5,492 bases of DNA from Selenomonadales bacterium (GTDB taxonomy: Bacteria > Bacillota > Clostridia > Christensenellales > QALW01), in the NCBI GenBank assembly GCA_003150515.1, contig QALW01000023.1:1-5492 (forward strand). The letters are read 5' to 3'. Below the pieces are notes generated by a model that was given only the letters and a program-made list of their open reading frames with translations, ran no database searches and was not told where the DNA came from. Shown piece by piece: positions 4,921-5,492 of the stretch (within the stretch, counting starts at the first letter, position 1; every line of letters begins with the position of its first letter). The translations under genes were made by a program, and so were the position numbers.

Positions 4921-4930
4921 GGGATATCCC
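4921..4930. repeat. 10-bp palindrome GGGATATCCC between the cloverleaf and radC
   Basis: The decamer is self-complementary, touches the cloverleaf end and lies one base from the radC stop codon (TGA, 4932-4934). It is short enough to arise by chance, but it continues the palindromic character of the region. Confidence 0.6.
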
Positions 4931-4931
4931 T

Positions 4932-5492
4932 TCATTTATCCTTCTTCTCCTGCTCTTCCCGCTCCTTCTCCTTCTTCCTCAATTCCTCCCTTATCTTCTC
5001 CCAGTCCAGTCCGTGATGCCCTTCCCTCTGCCTGGCTAAGGATCTTCCTAACCCCTTATCCTTATTCCATTCCTCTCCGTCCGAATAGGTCGGATCCATC
5101 GCAAAGCTGTATGCGTCGTTCGGCGCTATTATTATGTGATCCTCAAACCTTATATCCATCCCTACCAGCGCTTCCATTATCCTGTCCGTCATTGCGTAAT
5201 CCTCCAGGCTCGGTTCCGCGTCCCCGCTGGGATGATTATGCGTCACTATCACCCGCGCCGCATTATATTTCAGCGCCTGCTTCGCCACTTCCCTCGGATA
5301 TACCGATACCTGGTCTATCGTCCCCGACGCCACTTTCCCTGTTCCCGTTAAATACCAGTTCTTATCCAGACAGAATACATATACCGTTTCTACTGTTATC
5401 CCATAATACTTGATCCTCGCATACTGCTCCATCTTTTCATAGCTCTCCAGCCGCGGCCGCCTCCCAAAGCTTTCCGCCTCCATGCGCGCTGC
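4932..5492 (-). CDS. radC: RadC-family JAMM/MPN domain protein, N terminus beyond the window
   Basis: The frame is open to the window edge. The visible part covers the RadC C-terminal JAB/MPN domain: VYVFCLDKNWYL, then VSVYPREVAKQALKYNAARV and the metal-binding JAMM motif THNHPSG with a downstream Asp (His82, His84, Asp95 counted from the Met at 5483), then DHIIIAPNDAYSF. The N-terminal helix-hairpin-helix part of a full RadC is not seen. The Met at 5483 has no ribosome site before it, so the gene probably continues to the right. RadC proteins are common on chromosomes and mobile elements, and despite the name their cellular role is unsettled. Unusual here is a 50-residue tail (about 131-183) after the normal end, finishing in a Lys/Glu-rich helix. 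Its stop codon is 11 bases from the hairpin array. Confidence 0.85.
   Translation of the reverse strand, partial: AARMEAESFGRRPRLESYEKMEQYARIKYYGITVETVYVFCLDKNWYLTGTGKVASGTIDQVSVYPREVAKQALKYNAARVIVTHNHPSGDAEPSLEDYAMTDRIMEALVGMDIRFEDHIIIAPNDAYSFAMDPTYSDGEEWNKDKGLGRSLARQREGHHGLDWEKIREELRKKEKEREEQEKKDK

Noticed and set aside
4700..4930. CRISPR array
   Set aside because: The units are different inverted repeats with no direct repeat of constant sequence and no spacers of uniform length.
4808..5413. Long plus-strand open frame of 201 codons
   Set aside because: It is the antisense of the RadC domain and of the hairpin array, is rich in Pro, Ser and Leu as expected from the reversed frame, has no recognisable domain, and the minus-strand JAMM motif clearly identifies the real gene.

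Overview
The window looks like chromosomal DNA of an anaerobic Firmicute, probably a clostridial gut-type bacterium. The reasons are strong Shine-Dalgarno sites (AGGAG, GGAG), GTG and TTG starts, tight translational overlaps, the style of the BioB and BirA proteins, and a biotin operon led by birA. This assignment is inferred from the sequence alone.

The core is a five-gene minus-strand operon, birA-bioY-bioB-bioD-bioA (about 4614 down to 200). BirA is the biotin-protein ligase and biotin repressor. BioY is the substrate-binding membrane component of an ECF biotin transporter. BioA, BioD and BioB convert KAPA to DAPA to dethiobiotin to biotin. Genes overlap or nearly touch, so they are probably translated in a coupled way. 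A sigma70-type promoter (TTGACG, 17-bp spacer, TATAAT) lies just upstream of birA. A BirA-box-like inverted repeat, TTGTAAACT-N14-GGTTGACGT, covers its -35 element, so the operon should be shut off by biotin-loaded BirA, including birA itself. No bioF, bioC, bioH or bioW is present, so the KAPA source is outside the window.

Upstream of this promoter, 4700-4930 is a non-coding, very GC-rich stretch made almost entirely of perfect inverted repeats. It holds a 28-bp palindrome, a 26-bp-stem hairpin, a 14-bp-stem hairpin, and a 79-nt cloverleaf in which a 12-bp outer stem encloses three hairpins. All five looped hairpins have three-base loops of the form R-N-A (GAA, GCA, AAA, GCA, GCA) although their stems are unrelated. 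This is the most unusual part of the window.

At the right edge (4932-5492, minus strand) is the C-terminal JAMM/MPN domain of a RadC-family protein with a charged tail, cut by the window end. At the left edge (2-175, plus strand) is the C-terminal end of a TetR-type regulator, readable only by joining two frames. A small hairpin followed by TTTT at its stop codon probably ends its transcript and may also serve the convergent biotin operon.
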